NCBI RefSeq assembly: GCF_034366785.1
Contig: NZ_CP112932.1
Location: forward strand, 186,001-250,000
Source of the DNA: Candidatus Trichorickettsia mobilis
GTDB lineage: Bacteria > Pseudomonadota > Alphaproteobacteria > Rickettsiales > Rickettsiaceae
Direction: 5' to 3'
DNA: 64,000 nt
Below are positions 37,489-46,417 of this stretch, in pieces; within the stretch, counting starts at the first letter, position 1; every line of letters begins with the position of its first letter. The translations under genes and the position numbers were made by a program. Below the pieces are notes generated by a model. That model was not told the DNA's origin. It was given only the letters and a program-made list of their open reading frames with translations, and did not search any database.

Positions 37489-40400
37489 CTAGGTTATGCC
37501 TTCTTTTAATACATCATGCCATTGCTGTATAATATCTAGCTGATCTTCAATCTTCACTTTCTCTGTATTTATTAGCTTTTCAATTAATGGTCTTATAATG
37601 TAATTTCTTAATCCCAAGAAATTACTACTATCAAAGTAATCTCCTGTTGCAGCAAACACTTCATTAATTATCCCTTGGATTTTTAAAGTATATCTTGTCC
37701 AATTCTCAGGAAAATGACCTCGAGATATATCTAAAAACCATTCGGTTAATGCTGATGGCGCTTGATCTCCAAGCCTGGATTTTATTTCCTCAATCATTTT
37801 ATCTAAAACAGGTAAAAAGCTTGAAAATTCTTGATGTTCATAGTTGAATTGTTTTTCTTCAATAAGTAGATTTTGTACTACAGAAAGCAGATTAACTAAT
37901 TTCCCAAAAGAACACAAATATAATTCACGTAAACAAATAGCCAAACAAGTGGCACCATCCTCCTCACTATTGCTATGGCGAAGCACGTATATTATTGCAG
38001 CTAGTACTTTTTTGAAGTCCCAATGCACAGCTATGAATTGGCTCACATCCCTCATCTCTGATAATTTCTCTATTATATCTCTCAGATATAATATTTTGGT
38101 TGTATCCCATAACCTATTTATCCAAGTGCGAAACTCTTTATCTGTGCACAAATATTTATCTTTAAAATATTTTATTTGTTCATCTATCTCAGCCTCAGCT
38201 TGATCTTTATCTACAGAGAAAGGACATTTCTGGTATAATAACTGTAATATGAGATACGTATTGACCTTATTAGCTGGTGATTCAAAGCCATGTTCAGCGA
38301 GATCTAATTTATTAACTTCTCCAGTTGAAATAATATTTCTTGGCTCATCCGAACCAAAAGTACGTAAAGCTTTAATCAGCGCAATAGTACGACTATGTAA
38401 TAGAACCGTATTATGATCGAGTCTCGGTAACTCACTAGTATATTCCTCCGCCACTAGGTCCATAACCGTTTCCCCTAGCCGATTTTTATAGTTAATATGC
38501 CATATTAGATGGCGTATGTCCTGCTCATGTACAAATTTAAATAATTCTCCTACCATACTCCTAATACCACATTTAACTAGAATAAACGGCAAAGTATTTT
38601 GGTCTTTATCTAACGGCTGCATCAAAGTCTCTACCGGTAATAATTCTAGTAAATAATTGTAGTTTTTGTTCATATTAACTTTGTTTTGCAGTATCTTTGC
38701 TAATAAAGATACGCCATCTTTATTAGTAGATAACCAATCATCATCTTTTATTGTTATTTCAAAGTTATGTAGTATCGGCACTAATTCTCTAAGTGGTAGT
38801 GGTATTAAGCTTATGATATGATCTTCATTAATCCCAATTTTATGGTTAAGGTCAATCTTAAATCGCTCTGTTAATACAGACATTAATTCTATTAATTCTT
38901 CAGTAGTTTTTACCTGTGATAATAACCTGCCGATTAAAGTGCTGCCGTCTTCTGCTATTTTGTATATCTCTATTTCTAAATTATAAAGGTCAACATTAAA
39001 TTCTGTTAATATAGACACTAATTTTATTAATTCTTCAGTAGTTTTTATCTGTGATAATAACCTGCCGATTAAAGTGCTGCCGTCTTCTGCTATTTTGTAT
39101 ACCTCTATTCCTAAAGTACAAAGGTCAACATTAAATTCTGTTAATACACGTATTAATTCTTTAAATTTGTTAATAGTCTTTACCTGTGATAATAACCTAC
39201 CGATTAAAGTGCTGCCATCATCTGCTACTTTACACACCTCCACTTCTAACTTATGAGGATAAACCTTATGTTCTTTTAATACAGACATTAATTCTGTTAA
39301 TTCTTCGATAGTTTTTATCTGTGATAATAAGCTGCCGATTAAAGAGCCGTCATTTTTTGCAACTCTGAACATGTCTACTTTATTATCCTCTAATGAATAC
39401 ATCAATTCTATAAAGCTCAGGTGATGCACCTGTAACAACTCATCATTGAATAACTTATAGCCAAATTTATCCCAATTTATATTATCAAATCGGGATAATA
39501 CCTCTATTATCTTAGCTAGTGACACACAAGGATCTTTGTGCACAGGTTGAAAAGGAACCATTTTAGCGGTCTCTCTAAGTTGTTCTCCAAATGCTTTAGC
39601 TTCCACATATGATATCGTTAATATCCGATCCAAAGTCTTTTGATTAAAATCTAACTGGTCAATAGTATTTTGCAATTTACTGAGAGCTGATAGTACTAAT
39701 ACTAGCTGAGCGCTACTTGTACAATGTTCCAGTATAATATCTAAAAATCGTTTACCTTCACCGAAATCATCTTGCCATTGGTTAAAACCCAGTTTTGCTA
39801 ATTTCTGAAAATTCTCTTCTATTTCGTCAACGTTCTCATAATAACCTTTTTTATTATACTTTAATGTAGTATTACCTGTTACCACAATTTGAGCTATGCA
39901 TAATATATCATCAAGCTCGAATATTTTGCTAGGAAGTGCTTTAACAGGATTAAAATCAAGCAACTTTGATACTTTGTATAAAGAAAGCTTGTGCTTGTAA
40001 GCACAGACAGCAGCCATTAATCCATCATTAACTACATGTCCTACATCTTCAATATCCTTGATGACTTCAATAATACCAGTACCTAAATCACTACTTGAAT
40101 TTACTGTTACTGCACGCAACAAATTAAAGCTATTTAGATGAAGCTTTATTCCATACTCTCGAGCAATAAATTGCAATGTAGTAATAATATCCTCCTGCAG
40201 GATATTATTATGATATGATACTATCTCAAGAATATTGTTACCGTTAGTGCAAGGTAATTTTTGATTCCAGTCGATATTTTCATAAGCTTTTAAGTATTGC
40301 ATTACTGTTAATAATTGATCTTTATTATTAACATATCCAAATATATGTTGTAATAATGTATTATTACCTAAATCTGGCAATGGAGTATTAAAATCCATTA

Positions 40401-41466
40401 CTTGCTCCACATAAGTCGACAACGTCTTATAAAGTACTTCCCCGTTATCCTCAAATGCAGCACATAATGCTTCAAGACTGATGCTTGCTTCTACTATTTT
40501 ATTCTTTATATCAGCTGCATCTAGTATTTTTTTGTGTTTAATAAAATTTATTAATACTCCATATTTTTTTAACTCAATTAACTTATAGCATATCTTCGCA
40601 ATTTGCGTTGTTTGCTGATTTTGCTCTGATAGGTGAAAAGAGCGTATCCTTGATCCCAAAAGGCTAGTAGAATCAAGTGTAGTGCTCGAAGTTTTTTCAT
40701 TAGCTGAAAGAAATACAGCTAATGATGCAAAATATCCATGCTCGATTAAACCATTACAAATGTCTTCAAGAACTTTATCCCTTGGCACCTCATCAAAATC
40801 AGCTATATCAAAATCAGCTATTTTTTTTAAAATGCTAGCATATGTTTGATTACACTGATCGTCAGTCTTGAAACGAATCGCGGCTCTAAGATTTTGTGCA
40901 GTATTAGGATTTTTTGCGGCATGTGAAATAGCTAATCTATATATTTGATCAGTTTTATCACTAAATTCTTGAAGCTCACCAGCTGCTATTGCTTTTAACA
41001 ACTTCTTTTGCCTATTTATATCAATTTCATTGATATCATCTAACCGCAGACTAGTAAGTTCCGGAAGCGTTTTAGCACGTAGAATGCTAATTAATTCTTT
41101 TATCTCTTCATTAGTATGTTGATGATCGACAAAATTTAGACTCTTAATTGTTTTAGGTAAGTTAGCGATTAAAAGCTTTATCTCCCGCGACGATAGTTGT
41201 TGCGGTGATAAAGATAACTCTTCTATCTTGAGAGTCCGCAATAGATCACATAACTTTTCCGAAATTCCCGAGCTATTATCATCATACTGTAAATCTAAAT
41301 GTAATTTGTCCACATGTAATTTTTCTATTATTGCTTTTCTTACCTCTCTCTTGGTGGAATAAACACCACGCAGCATGACCATCAACTGGGACAGCTCTGT
41401 CATATTGCTTATTCTATATACATTGCTTATTTTGTATACAAGTTCATCATATATGGTCTCTTTCAT
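37489..41466 (-). CDS. Very large LRR and helical-repeat protein, candidate host-interaction protein
   Basis: 1325 residues up to a TAG. The N-terminal 160 residues are leucine-rich-repeat-like (VDKLHLDLQYDD, IEELSLSPQQLSSREIKLLI, TIKSLNFVDHQ, LTSLRLDDINE). A long alpha-helical repeat region follows, with ankyrin-like hairpins (GNNTLLQHIFGYVNNKDQLL, TNGNNILEIVSYHNN). Residues about 700-880 hold four 45-residue tandem repeats of the type DGSTLIGRLLSQ. No signal peptide or catalytic motif is visible. LRR and ankyrin-like proteins of Rickettsiales are often secreted to the host, but secretion here is inferred only from style. The likely full gene extends to 36838. Confidence 0.7.
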   Translation of the reverse strand: MKETIYDELVYKISNVYRISNMTELSQLMVMLRGVYSTKREVRKAIIEKLHVDKLHLDLQYDDNSSGISEKLCDLLRTLKIEELSLSPQQLSSREIKLLIANLPKTIKSLNFVDHQHTNEEIKELISILRAKTLPELTSLRLDDINEIDINRQKKLLKAIAAGELQEFSDKTDQIYRLAISHAAKNPNTAQNLRAAIRFKTDDQCNQTYASILKKIADFDIADFDEVPRDKVLEDICNGLIEHGYFASLAVFLSANEKTSSTTLDSTSLLGSRIRSFHLSEQNQQTTQIAKICYKLIELKKYGVLINFIKHKKILDAADIKNKIVEASISLEALCAAFEDNGEVLYKTLSTYVEQVMDFNTPLPDLGNNTLLQHIFGYVNNKDQLLTVMQYLKAYENIDWNQKLPCTNGNNILEIVSYHNNILQEDIITTLQFIAREYGIKLHLNSFNLLRAVTVNSSSDLGTGIIEVIKDIEDVGHVVNDGLMAAVCAYKHKLSLYKVSKLLDFNPVKALPSKIFELDDILCIAQIVVTGNTTLKYNKKGYYENVDEIEENFQKLAKLGFNQWQDDFGEGKRFLDIILEHCTSSAQLVLVLSALSKLQNTIDQLDFNQKTLDRILTISYVEAKAFGEQLRETAKMVPFQPVHKDPCVSLAKIIEVLSRFDNINWDKFGYKLFNDELLQVHHLSFIELMYSLEDNKVDMFRVAKNDGSLIGSLLSQIKTIEELTELMSVLKEHKVYPHKLEVEVCKVADDGSTLIGRLLSQVKTINKFKELIRVLTEFNVDLCTLGIEVYKIAEDGSTLIGRLLSQIKTTEELIKLVSILTEFNVDLYNLEIEIYKIAEDGSTLIGRLLSQVKTTEELIELMSVLTERFKIDLNHKIGINEDHIISLIPLPLRELVPILHNFEITIKDDDWLSTNKDGVSLLAKILQNKVNMNKNYNYLLELLPVETLMQPLDKDQNTLPFILVKCGIRSMVGELFKFVHEQDIRHLIWHINYKNRLGETVMDLVAEEYTSELPRLDHNTVLLHSRTIALIKALRTFGSDEPRNIISTGEVNKLDLAEHGFESPANKVNTYLILQLLYQKCPFSVDKDQAEAEIDEQIKYFKDKYLCTDKEFRTWINRLWDTTKILYLRDIIEKLSEMRDVSQFIAVHWDFKKVLAAIIYVLRHSNSEEDGATCLAICLRELYLCSFGKLVNLLSVVQNLLIEEKQFNYEHQEFSSFLPVLDKMIEEIKSRLGDQAPSALTEWFLDISRGHFPENWTRYTLKIQGIINEVFAATGDYFDSSNFLGLRNYIIRPLIEKLINTEKVKIEDQLDIIQQWHDVLKEGIT
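38836..39375 (-). repeat. Four tandem units of 135 bp within the large protein gene
   Basis: The landmark GTGATAATAA (plus strand) recurs at 38916, 39051, 39186 and 39321, exactly 135 bases apart, which is 45 codons. The unit encodes DGSTLIGRLLSQ, then KTTEELIELMSVL, TEFNVDLYNLEIE and YKIAE. The units are still very similar in DNA, so the array grew recently, and the phase is kept to whole codons. Confidence 0.9.
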
Positions 41467-41573
41467 ATTATTAGCCTTAATATTACTATATAATTTCTTA
41501 ATATTACTATATAATTATATAATAATATGAATTATTAAAAGCAACAAGAACTATTATATATTCACATATAAAT

Positions 41574-41766
41574 TGCGAGTAAATGAAAAGTTGGTAGATG
41601 AAGTTTTACTTGAAGACTCCTTCGGCACTGCAAGGCTGCTAACCGCAGGCACATAGAAGTTTGTTTCGGATTGATCTGTGCGCAGCAACGACACCAATTT
41701 TTTAAGGAAAACGAGTATACTACTCATAAATGACAAGGAGTCATGACAACTTTTCATTTACTCGCA
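41574..41766. mobile_element. Small element with perfect 20-bp inverted ends around a family 2 relative
   Basis: TGCGAGTAAATGAAAAGTTG at 41574-41593 is the exact reverse complement of 41747-41766. Inside are GAAGTTTGTTTCG, GCGCAGCAACGACACCAATT and CGAGTATACTACT, which are clearly related to the family 2 copy at 23588 (AGTTTGTTTCG, GAACGACAACGCAATT, CGAGTATACTACT). It lies upstream of the large repeat gene. Its single 67-residue frame is a by-product of the palindrome, not a gene. Confidence 0.75.
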
Positions 41767-41821
41767 GTATATATATGAGGACTAAGAGCCTGTCAGATCA
41801 GTAGATATAAGAGGCTCTAAC

Positions 41822-41950
41822 TAGACGAAGGTCAAAATTGGAGAAGTGCTAGGAGTATCAAAGTCGAGGAGCGCAAGCAGTCAAATAGTACGTGAGCACC
41901 GCAGATCTTTAAGGAGACGACGCAATTCTCCAATTTTCACCGAGTATAGA
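41822..41950. repeat. Palindromic repeat, family 2, overlapping the phaZ stop
   Basis: TAGACGAAGGTCAAAATTGG at the left and CTCCAATTTTCACCGAGTAT at the right; AAAATTGGAGAA (41834-41845) and TTCTCCAATTTT (41926-41937) are exact complements. The phaZ stop TGA (41937-41939) and its last two codons (ACT CGG) lie inside it. Confidence 0.85.
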
Positions 41951-43184
41951 TGAAGTCTCTAATTTCTGGTACTATAAATTGCCTAAATTTACTACCGCTA
42001 AATACTCCATAATGACCGACTCCTTTTTGCAGATGATATTTTTTCATATCTTGTGGTATATTGGTGCATAAATTAAGCGCCGCTTTAGTTTGTCCGACTG
42101 CAGCAATATCATCCTTTTCACCTTCAATTCCAAGTAAAGAACAAGTAGTGATAGATTTTAGATCTACCTTACGACCTCTAGAAACTAGCTCACCCTTAGC
42201 TAAAGAAAATTCCTGAAATACTTCTTTTATAGTCTGTAAATAAAATTCTGCCGGCAGATCCATTACTGATAAATATTCATCATAAAATTTCTTTTGCACA
42301 TCAGCTTTATCATCCTCTTCAATTAATAAGTTCTTAAACATATCAAAATGAGAATCCACGTGACGTTGTAAGTTAAGACTCATAAATCCCGCTAACTGTA
42401 AAAATCCTGGATAAACATGACGCATATATCCTGGATAATTGGGTGGAACAATAGTAATTACCATATTTTCAAACCACTCGATACTTCTGCCAGTAGCAAA
42501 TACATTGACTTGGGTTGGGTTTTTTCTGGCATCAATGGGTCCACCCATTAGAATCATCGATTTTGGAACTAATGGATCCTGTTCTGCAGACATAATCGCA
42601 GTAGCAGCAAGTAGCGGAACCGTTGGCTGACATACTGCCATTACATGTAAATCGGGGCCAAGAATTTTCATAAAATCTATGATGTAATCAATAAAATCAT
42701 CCATATCAAAACTACCAAGACTTAAAGGTACTTGACTAGCATCAATCCAATCGGTAATAAAGACATCACAGTATGGTAATGTATCTTGCACTGTGCCACG
42801 TAACAAAGTCGCATGATGTCCAGCCATAGGTGCAATAATTAATAATTTTGGCTGTGGCTGTTTTAAACCAAGCTTAACAAAATGTTGAAGATTGCAAAAA
42901 GCTTTACCTAATATTGTTTGTTTCTCAACTTTGTAAAGTTCATCAGTTACTTTACATTCGGTAATATCAAAATCAGGCTTCTGATATTTTCTAGTCATAC
43001 GCTCCACAATTTCTAGACACGCTCTGGTAGTTCTAGCAAATTCAGTATTATATATGGGATTATGGCTATTCTCAAACCATTGTAATGACGACATCGCACC
43101 GAGTCGCATTGGAGACATTTGCATTCTTGATGCTTCAACCATATAATACAAATAATTAAAGTTATCGGAAACATACTTATGCAT
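41937..43184 (-). CDS. phaZ: Intracellular polyhydroxyalkanoate depolymerase
   Basis: PhaZ breaks down stored polyhydroxybutyrate. The 415-residue protein shows an alpha/beta-hydrolase core with IIAPMAGHHATLLRGTVQ, DVFITDWIDASQVPL and the lipase-like box AVCQPTVP, in which C185 replaces the usual serine, as in the Cupriavidus PhaZ1 type. The C-terminal PHB_depo_C part has GVGHYGVFSGSKFR with the catalytic His. The length is normal, but the last residues are encoded by a palindromic repeat. No PHA synthase is in this window, so the role in vivo is unclear. Confidence 0.9.
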   Translation of the reverse strand: MHKYVSDNFNYLYYMVEASRMQMSPMRLGAMSSLQWFENSHNPIYNTEFARTTRACLEIVERMTRKYQKPDFDITECKVTDELYKVEKQTILGKAFCNLQHFVKLGLKQPQPKLLIIAPMAGHHATLLRGTVQDTLPYCDVFITDWIDASQVPLSLGSFDMDDFIDYIIDFMKILGPDLHVMAVCQPTVPLLAATAIMSAEQDPLVPKSMILMGGPIDARKNPTQVNVFATGRSIEWFENMVITIVPPNYPGYMRHVYPGFLQLAGFMSLNLQRHVDSHFDMFKNLLIEEDDKADVQKKFYDEYLSVMDLPAEFYLQTIKEVFQEFSLAKGELVSRGRKVDLKSITTCSLLGIEGEKDDIAAVGQTKAALNLCTNIPQDMKKYHLQKGVGHYGVFSGSKFRQFIVPEIRDFIYTR

Positions 43185-43361
43185 ATATTTAGCTCTCCTT
43201 GTGAAACGTGTTAGTATGACAATTTTTGTTATAGCATAGAAAAGGTTTAATATTTATTAAATAACTATAGTTTATACAATTTTATTATATAAACTGGTAA
43301 TTCATTCGCAATACCTAAACTGATCACTTATTTAAATTAGTAATATTCTGAGGAATAAACA

Positions 43362-44720
43362 ATGAAGAAAAAAATTATTGCTTTAGTTGGCAGACCAAAT
43401 GTTGGGAAATCTACCTTATTCAACCGTTTAAGCATCAATAATAAAGCAATAGTACATAACCAACCGGGAGTAACTCGTGACCGTAAATATGCTGAGGCTC
43501 GTATTGGTCCTTTTGAATTTACGGTAATCGACACACCAGGCTTAGAAGAATCTGAAGATGGCAAGCTTGAACACCGCATGATGCAGCAAACTATTGCTGC
43601 CCTTCAGGAAGCAGATATTACTTGCTTAATGTTGAGTGGTAGAGAGCAAATTACTCCCATTGATCAATTTTTTATAAATTTTGTTAGAAAATATACCGAT
43701 AATTCTATATTAATAATAAATAAATGTGAGAAGCAATCTAATATTGATCCAGAATATTATACTTTAGGTTTTAGTACTCTAGTCGCAATCTCTGCCGAAC
43801 ATGCTATCGGCATGATGGATTTATATGACGCTATCCAACACCATATTACTATTCAAGAAACAAAGGAACCAAAAAAAAACTACTTAGAAACAGCTATAGA
43901 AGATCCTCTAAAATCTGATACCTTACAAATCGTAATAAGTGGCAGACCAAACGCAGGTAAATCAACTCTTATTAATGCAATTATAGGACAGGAACGCATG
44001 CTTACCGGTAGTGAAGCCGGTATTACCAGAGAGTCCATAGCCATTGATTGGCACTATCAAGACACCAAACTCAAACTAATTGATACAGCTGGCTTAAGAA
44101 AACGTGCTGTGATCAAAAATAACTTAGAAAAACTATCGGCTAGCGATGCTATAACCAGTATTAACTTTGCTAACACAGTTATATTAATGCTCGACGCTAG
44201 AAATCCTCTTGAACAACAGGATTTAAAAATTGCATCATATGTAATAGATCAAGGCAGAGGACTGATAATTGCAGTAAATAAATGGGATCTCATTAAAGAT
44301 AAGGTACTTTTTAAAGAAGAATTACATTATCAATTAGAACAGAGTTTACCTCAAGCAAAAGGAGTGCCGACAGTATTTATTTCTGCTCTTAATAAACAGA
44401 ATATTGATTTATTATTAACTGAATGTATAAAAATATATAAGCTTTGGAATAGCAAAATTTCTACTGGTAAACTTAATGTATGGTTAAATCAAGCGACTGA
44501 GAAACACCAGTTGCCATTAATAGGTAACAGACGTCTCAGATTAAAATATATGACCCAGATCAAAACTAGACCCCCTACTTTTAAAATATTTGCTAATAAT
44601 CCTGAACAAATTACTGATAGTTATAAAAAATATCTAATTAATGACTTGCGTGAATATTGTTCACTTCCTGGGATACCTATTCGTTTTGTTTTTACTAAAA
44701 CTAAAAATCCTTATACTTAG
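43362..44720 (+). CDS. der: Ribosome biogenesis GTPase Der (EngA)
   Basis: Der is an essential double GTPase that helps mature the 50S subunit. The 452 residues contain two G domains: GRPNVGKSTLFNRL (about 8-21) with DTPG, and GRPNAGKSTLINAI (about 190-203) with DTAGLRK and NKWD, plus the C-terminal KH-like domain (TRPPTFKIFANNPEQI, GIPIRFVF). Both G1 boxes are intact. Length fits the family. Confidence 0.96.
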   Translation: MKKKIIALVGRPNVGKSTLFNRLSINNKAIVHNQPGVTRDRKYAEARIGPFEFTVIDTPGLEESEDGKLEHRMMQQTIAALQEADITCLMLSGREQITPIDQFFINFVRKYTDNSILIINKCEKQSNIDPEYYTLGFSTLVAISAEHAIGMMDLYDAIQHHITIQETKEPKKNYLETAIEDPLKSDTLQIVISGRPNAGKSTLINAIIGQERMLTGSEAGITRESIAIDWHYQDTKLKLIDTAGLRKRAVIKNNLEKLSASDAITSINFANTVILMLDARNPLEQQDLKIASYVIDQGRGLIIAVNKWDLIKDKVLFKEELHYQLEQSLPQAKGVPTVFISALNKQNIDLLLTECIKIYKLWNSKISTGKLNVWLNQATEKHQLPLIGNRRLRLKYMTQIKTRPPTFKIFANNPEQITDSYKKYLINDLREYCSLPGIPIRFVFTKTKNPYT

Positions 44721-44768
44721 ACAAAAAACATGTTATAGCACAAATCTCGGTAAAAGCCTAAGTAGACA

Positions 44769-44877
44769 CGTCATTGCGAGACCTCGCCAGAGAGGTCGTG
44801 GCAATCTAGTTATTAGCTATCATTTTTTCTGGATTGCTTCGTTACACTCGCAATTGACGAATTTTGTTACAATGACG
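44769..44877. repeat. Palindromic repeat, family 1
   Basis: CGTCATTGCGAGACCTCGCC, GGCAATCTAG and CTGGATTGCTTC ending ACAATGACG form the same core palindrome as at 742 and 55982, with a different interior. It fills the gap between der and hemD. Confidence 0.75.
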
Positions 44878-44945
44878 ATTAATATTAACCATTTTTTCTT
44901 TTACAGCTCCATTTTACAACTATTCAATGCTATTTAATTTACCAT

Positions 44946-45668
44946 ATGTCTACTTCTCCATATAAATCAAGAGTCTTATTAACAAGAAGTGTAGATGAGA
45001 ATCATAAACTAAAAGAACAACTTAAGCCATATGGTTTCAACTGTGTTTCATGTCCTTTAATTACATATAAAAATTTGCCGGTTGATTATGTTGCTATTTT
45101 TGACCATTATTCCAATATAATTATTACCAGCAAATATGCGGCTAAACTAATATATTCTGCATTAAATAATTTATCAGCCAATTATAGAAAAAATATTGAA
45201 TTATGGGTTGTCGGTCACACATCTGCAACCATTTTAAAATCAATAGCTTTTATCAAGACTCAATATATCGCCAATGATGTTAGAGATTTAATTAATAATT
45301 TACCTGAAACTATATATAATGAAGCTGTTTATCTATCTGCTAACGAAATCACTAGCTTGTTACCAAGTGCAATTACAAGACAAGTAATTTATGAAGTTAC
45401 CTATAAAGAGACATTAGAAGCTCAAGATTTTACTGAGATAATGGCAGGGATTGATTATATACTACTCTACTCTCAAAACTGTGCAAAAACCCTAATTAAA
45501 CTATTAACTAAATATAATTTGATAAATACATTAAAAAATACGATAGTAATTACTATTAGTGCTAAAGTAGCTAATATTGTGAATATATACTTCAGCAACG
45601 TTGTGTATGTAGAACAAGCAGAGCACCAGCAAATGATCAATTTATTAATTAATTATGATAAAAACTAA
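44946..45668 (+). CDS. hemD: Uroporphyrinogen-III synthase
   Basis: HemD closes and inverts ring D in heme synthesis. The family is poorly conserved; the 240 residues show RVLLTRSVDENHKLKEQLKP, a domain-crossing VVGHTSATILKS and a second domain with DYILLYSQNCAKTLIKLL, typical of its two-lobe fold. The call is strengthened by hemY-like and mitofilin-like genes next in line, the usual hemD-hemX-hemY order. It overlaps the next gene by 14 bases. Confidence 0.8.
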   Translation: MSTSPYKSRVLLTRSVDENHKLKEQLKPYGFNCVSCPLITYKNLPVDYVAIFDHYSNIIITSKYAAKLIYSALNNLSANYRKNIELWVVGHTSATILKSIAFIKTQYIANDVRDLINNLPETIYNEAVYLSANEITSLLPSAITRQVIYEVTYKETLEAQDFTEIMAGIDYILLYSQNCAKTLIKLLTKYNLINTLKNTIVITISAKVANIVNIYFSNVVYVEQAEHQQMINLLINYDKN

Positions 45669-46413
45669 ATATTATCTTTGGCTTATATTATTATCAATAA
45701 TCATTATTGCATTATTTGCTTTCTATAATTATCAGCAAATCACTTTAGGTTTGGGTAAAAGCACCTCTTTTTTAAAATTCAAGTCTAATAGTGAAATACC
45801 AGAAAAGAGTGGTTTTCTTACACAAGTTAGAAGTATTTTGCATATAGGCGAGGATAGGAATATAACACCAACACAAGATATCACCGCAGAAATTGAACAG
45901 TCTCCGACAGTTGCCAGTGAACCAAAGTCAATAATTTCATCAATAATCGATAATATTCCAGGATATGCAGCTGCTGCCCCTACTCCTGAGCTGAATTCAA
46001 ACCCAATACTGGACTCAGCAATAAATATATCTCATTCAAAAGAGCTTAGTAATTACAGACGCCACTTAGCTGATGCTCAGTACTTGGTAATAAATTTTTT
46101 ACAAGACAAATCTTATCTAAAACAATTAAATCAACTTAACATGCAAGAATTTCCACCAGAAATCAAAGCCATTATCGAAGACTTTACCGAATACGACAAA
46201 AATTATTTATTTGTCGATAACAACACTAACTATGAAAAAATCTTTCCAGTTAAACCAAATTTAGTAGAACGAGTAATTAAAATTACCAAAAAAAGCGACA
46301 AGCTTAAAAATAAAGAAGCCCTTAAAACAAAAATAATTTCTAACCTGGAGATATTTATTAATTTTATTTATTCAGAAGAGTCACAAAATATTTTAATGAA
46401 TAAAGGTAAATAA
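45655..46413 (+). CDS. Membrane-anchored protein in the hemX / mitofilin-like position
   Basis: 252 residues: one N-terminal helix (about 8-24, LWLILLSIIIIALFAFY), a low-complexity Pro/Ser/Ala linker (about 60-120) and a helical C-terminus. In alphaproteobacteria the gene between hemD and hemY often encodes a mitofilin-domain (COG4223) protein; here the C-terminal helices are compatible but too diverged for certainty. The role is unknown, perhaps envelope or heme-pathway organisation. Confidence 0.55.
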   Translation: MIKTKYYLWLILLSIIIIALFAFYNYQQITLGLGKSTSFLKFKSNSEIPEKSGFLTQVRSILHIGEDRNITPTQDITAEIEQSPTVASEPKSIISSIIDNIPGYAAAAPTPELNSNPILDSAINISHSKELSNYRRHLADAQYLVINFLQDKSYLKQLNQLNMQEFPPEIKAIIEDFTEYDKNYLFVDNNTNYEKIFPVKPNLVERVIKITKKSDKLKNKEALKTKIISNLEIFINFIYSEESQNILMNKGK

Positions 46414-46417
46414 ACAT

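Noticed and set aside
38836-39375. CRISPR-like periodicity
   Set aside because: The spacing is regular, but the units are whole 45-codon repeats of a protein with no separate repeats and spacers and no cas genes nearby.
41554-41757. 67-residue minus-strand ORF inside the 20-bp-ended element
   Set aside because: Its frame is a by-product of the palindromic element and has no start signal.
44641-44937. 98-residue ORF over the der 3-prime end and a repeat
   Set aside because: It overlaps der in another frame and continues into a family 1 palindrome (VIARPRQRGRGN), a typical shadow of this repeat.
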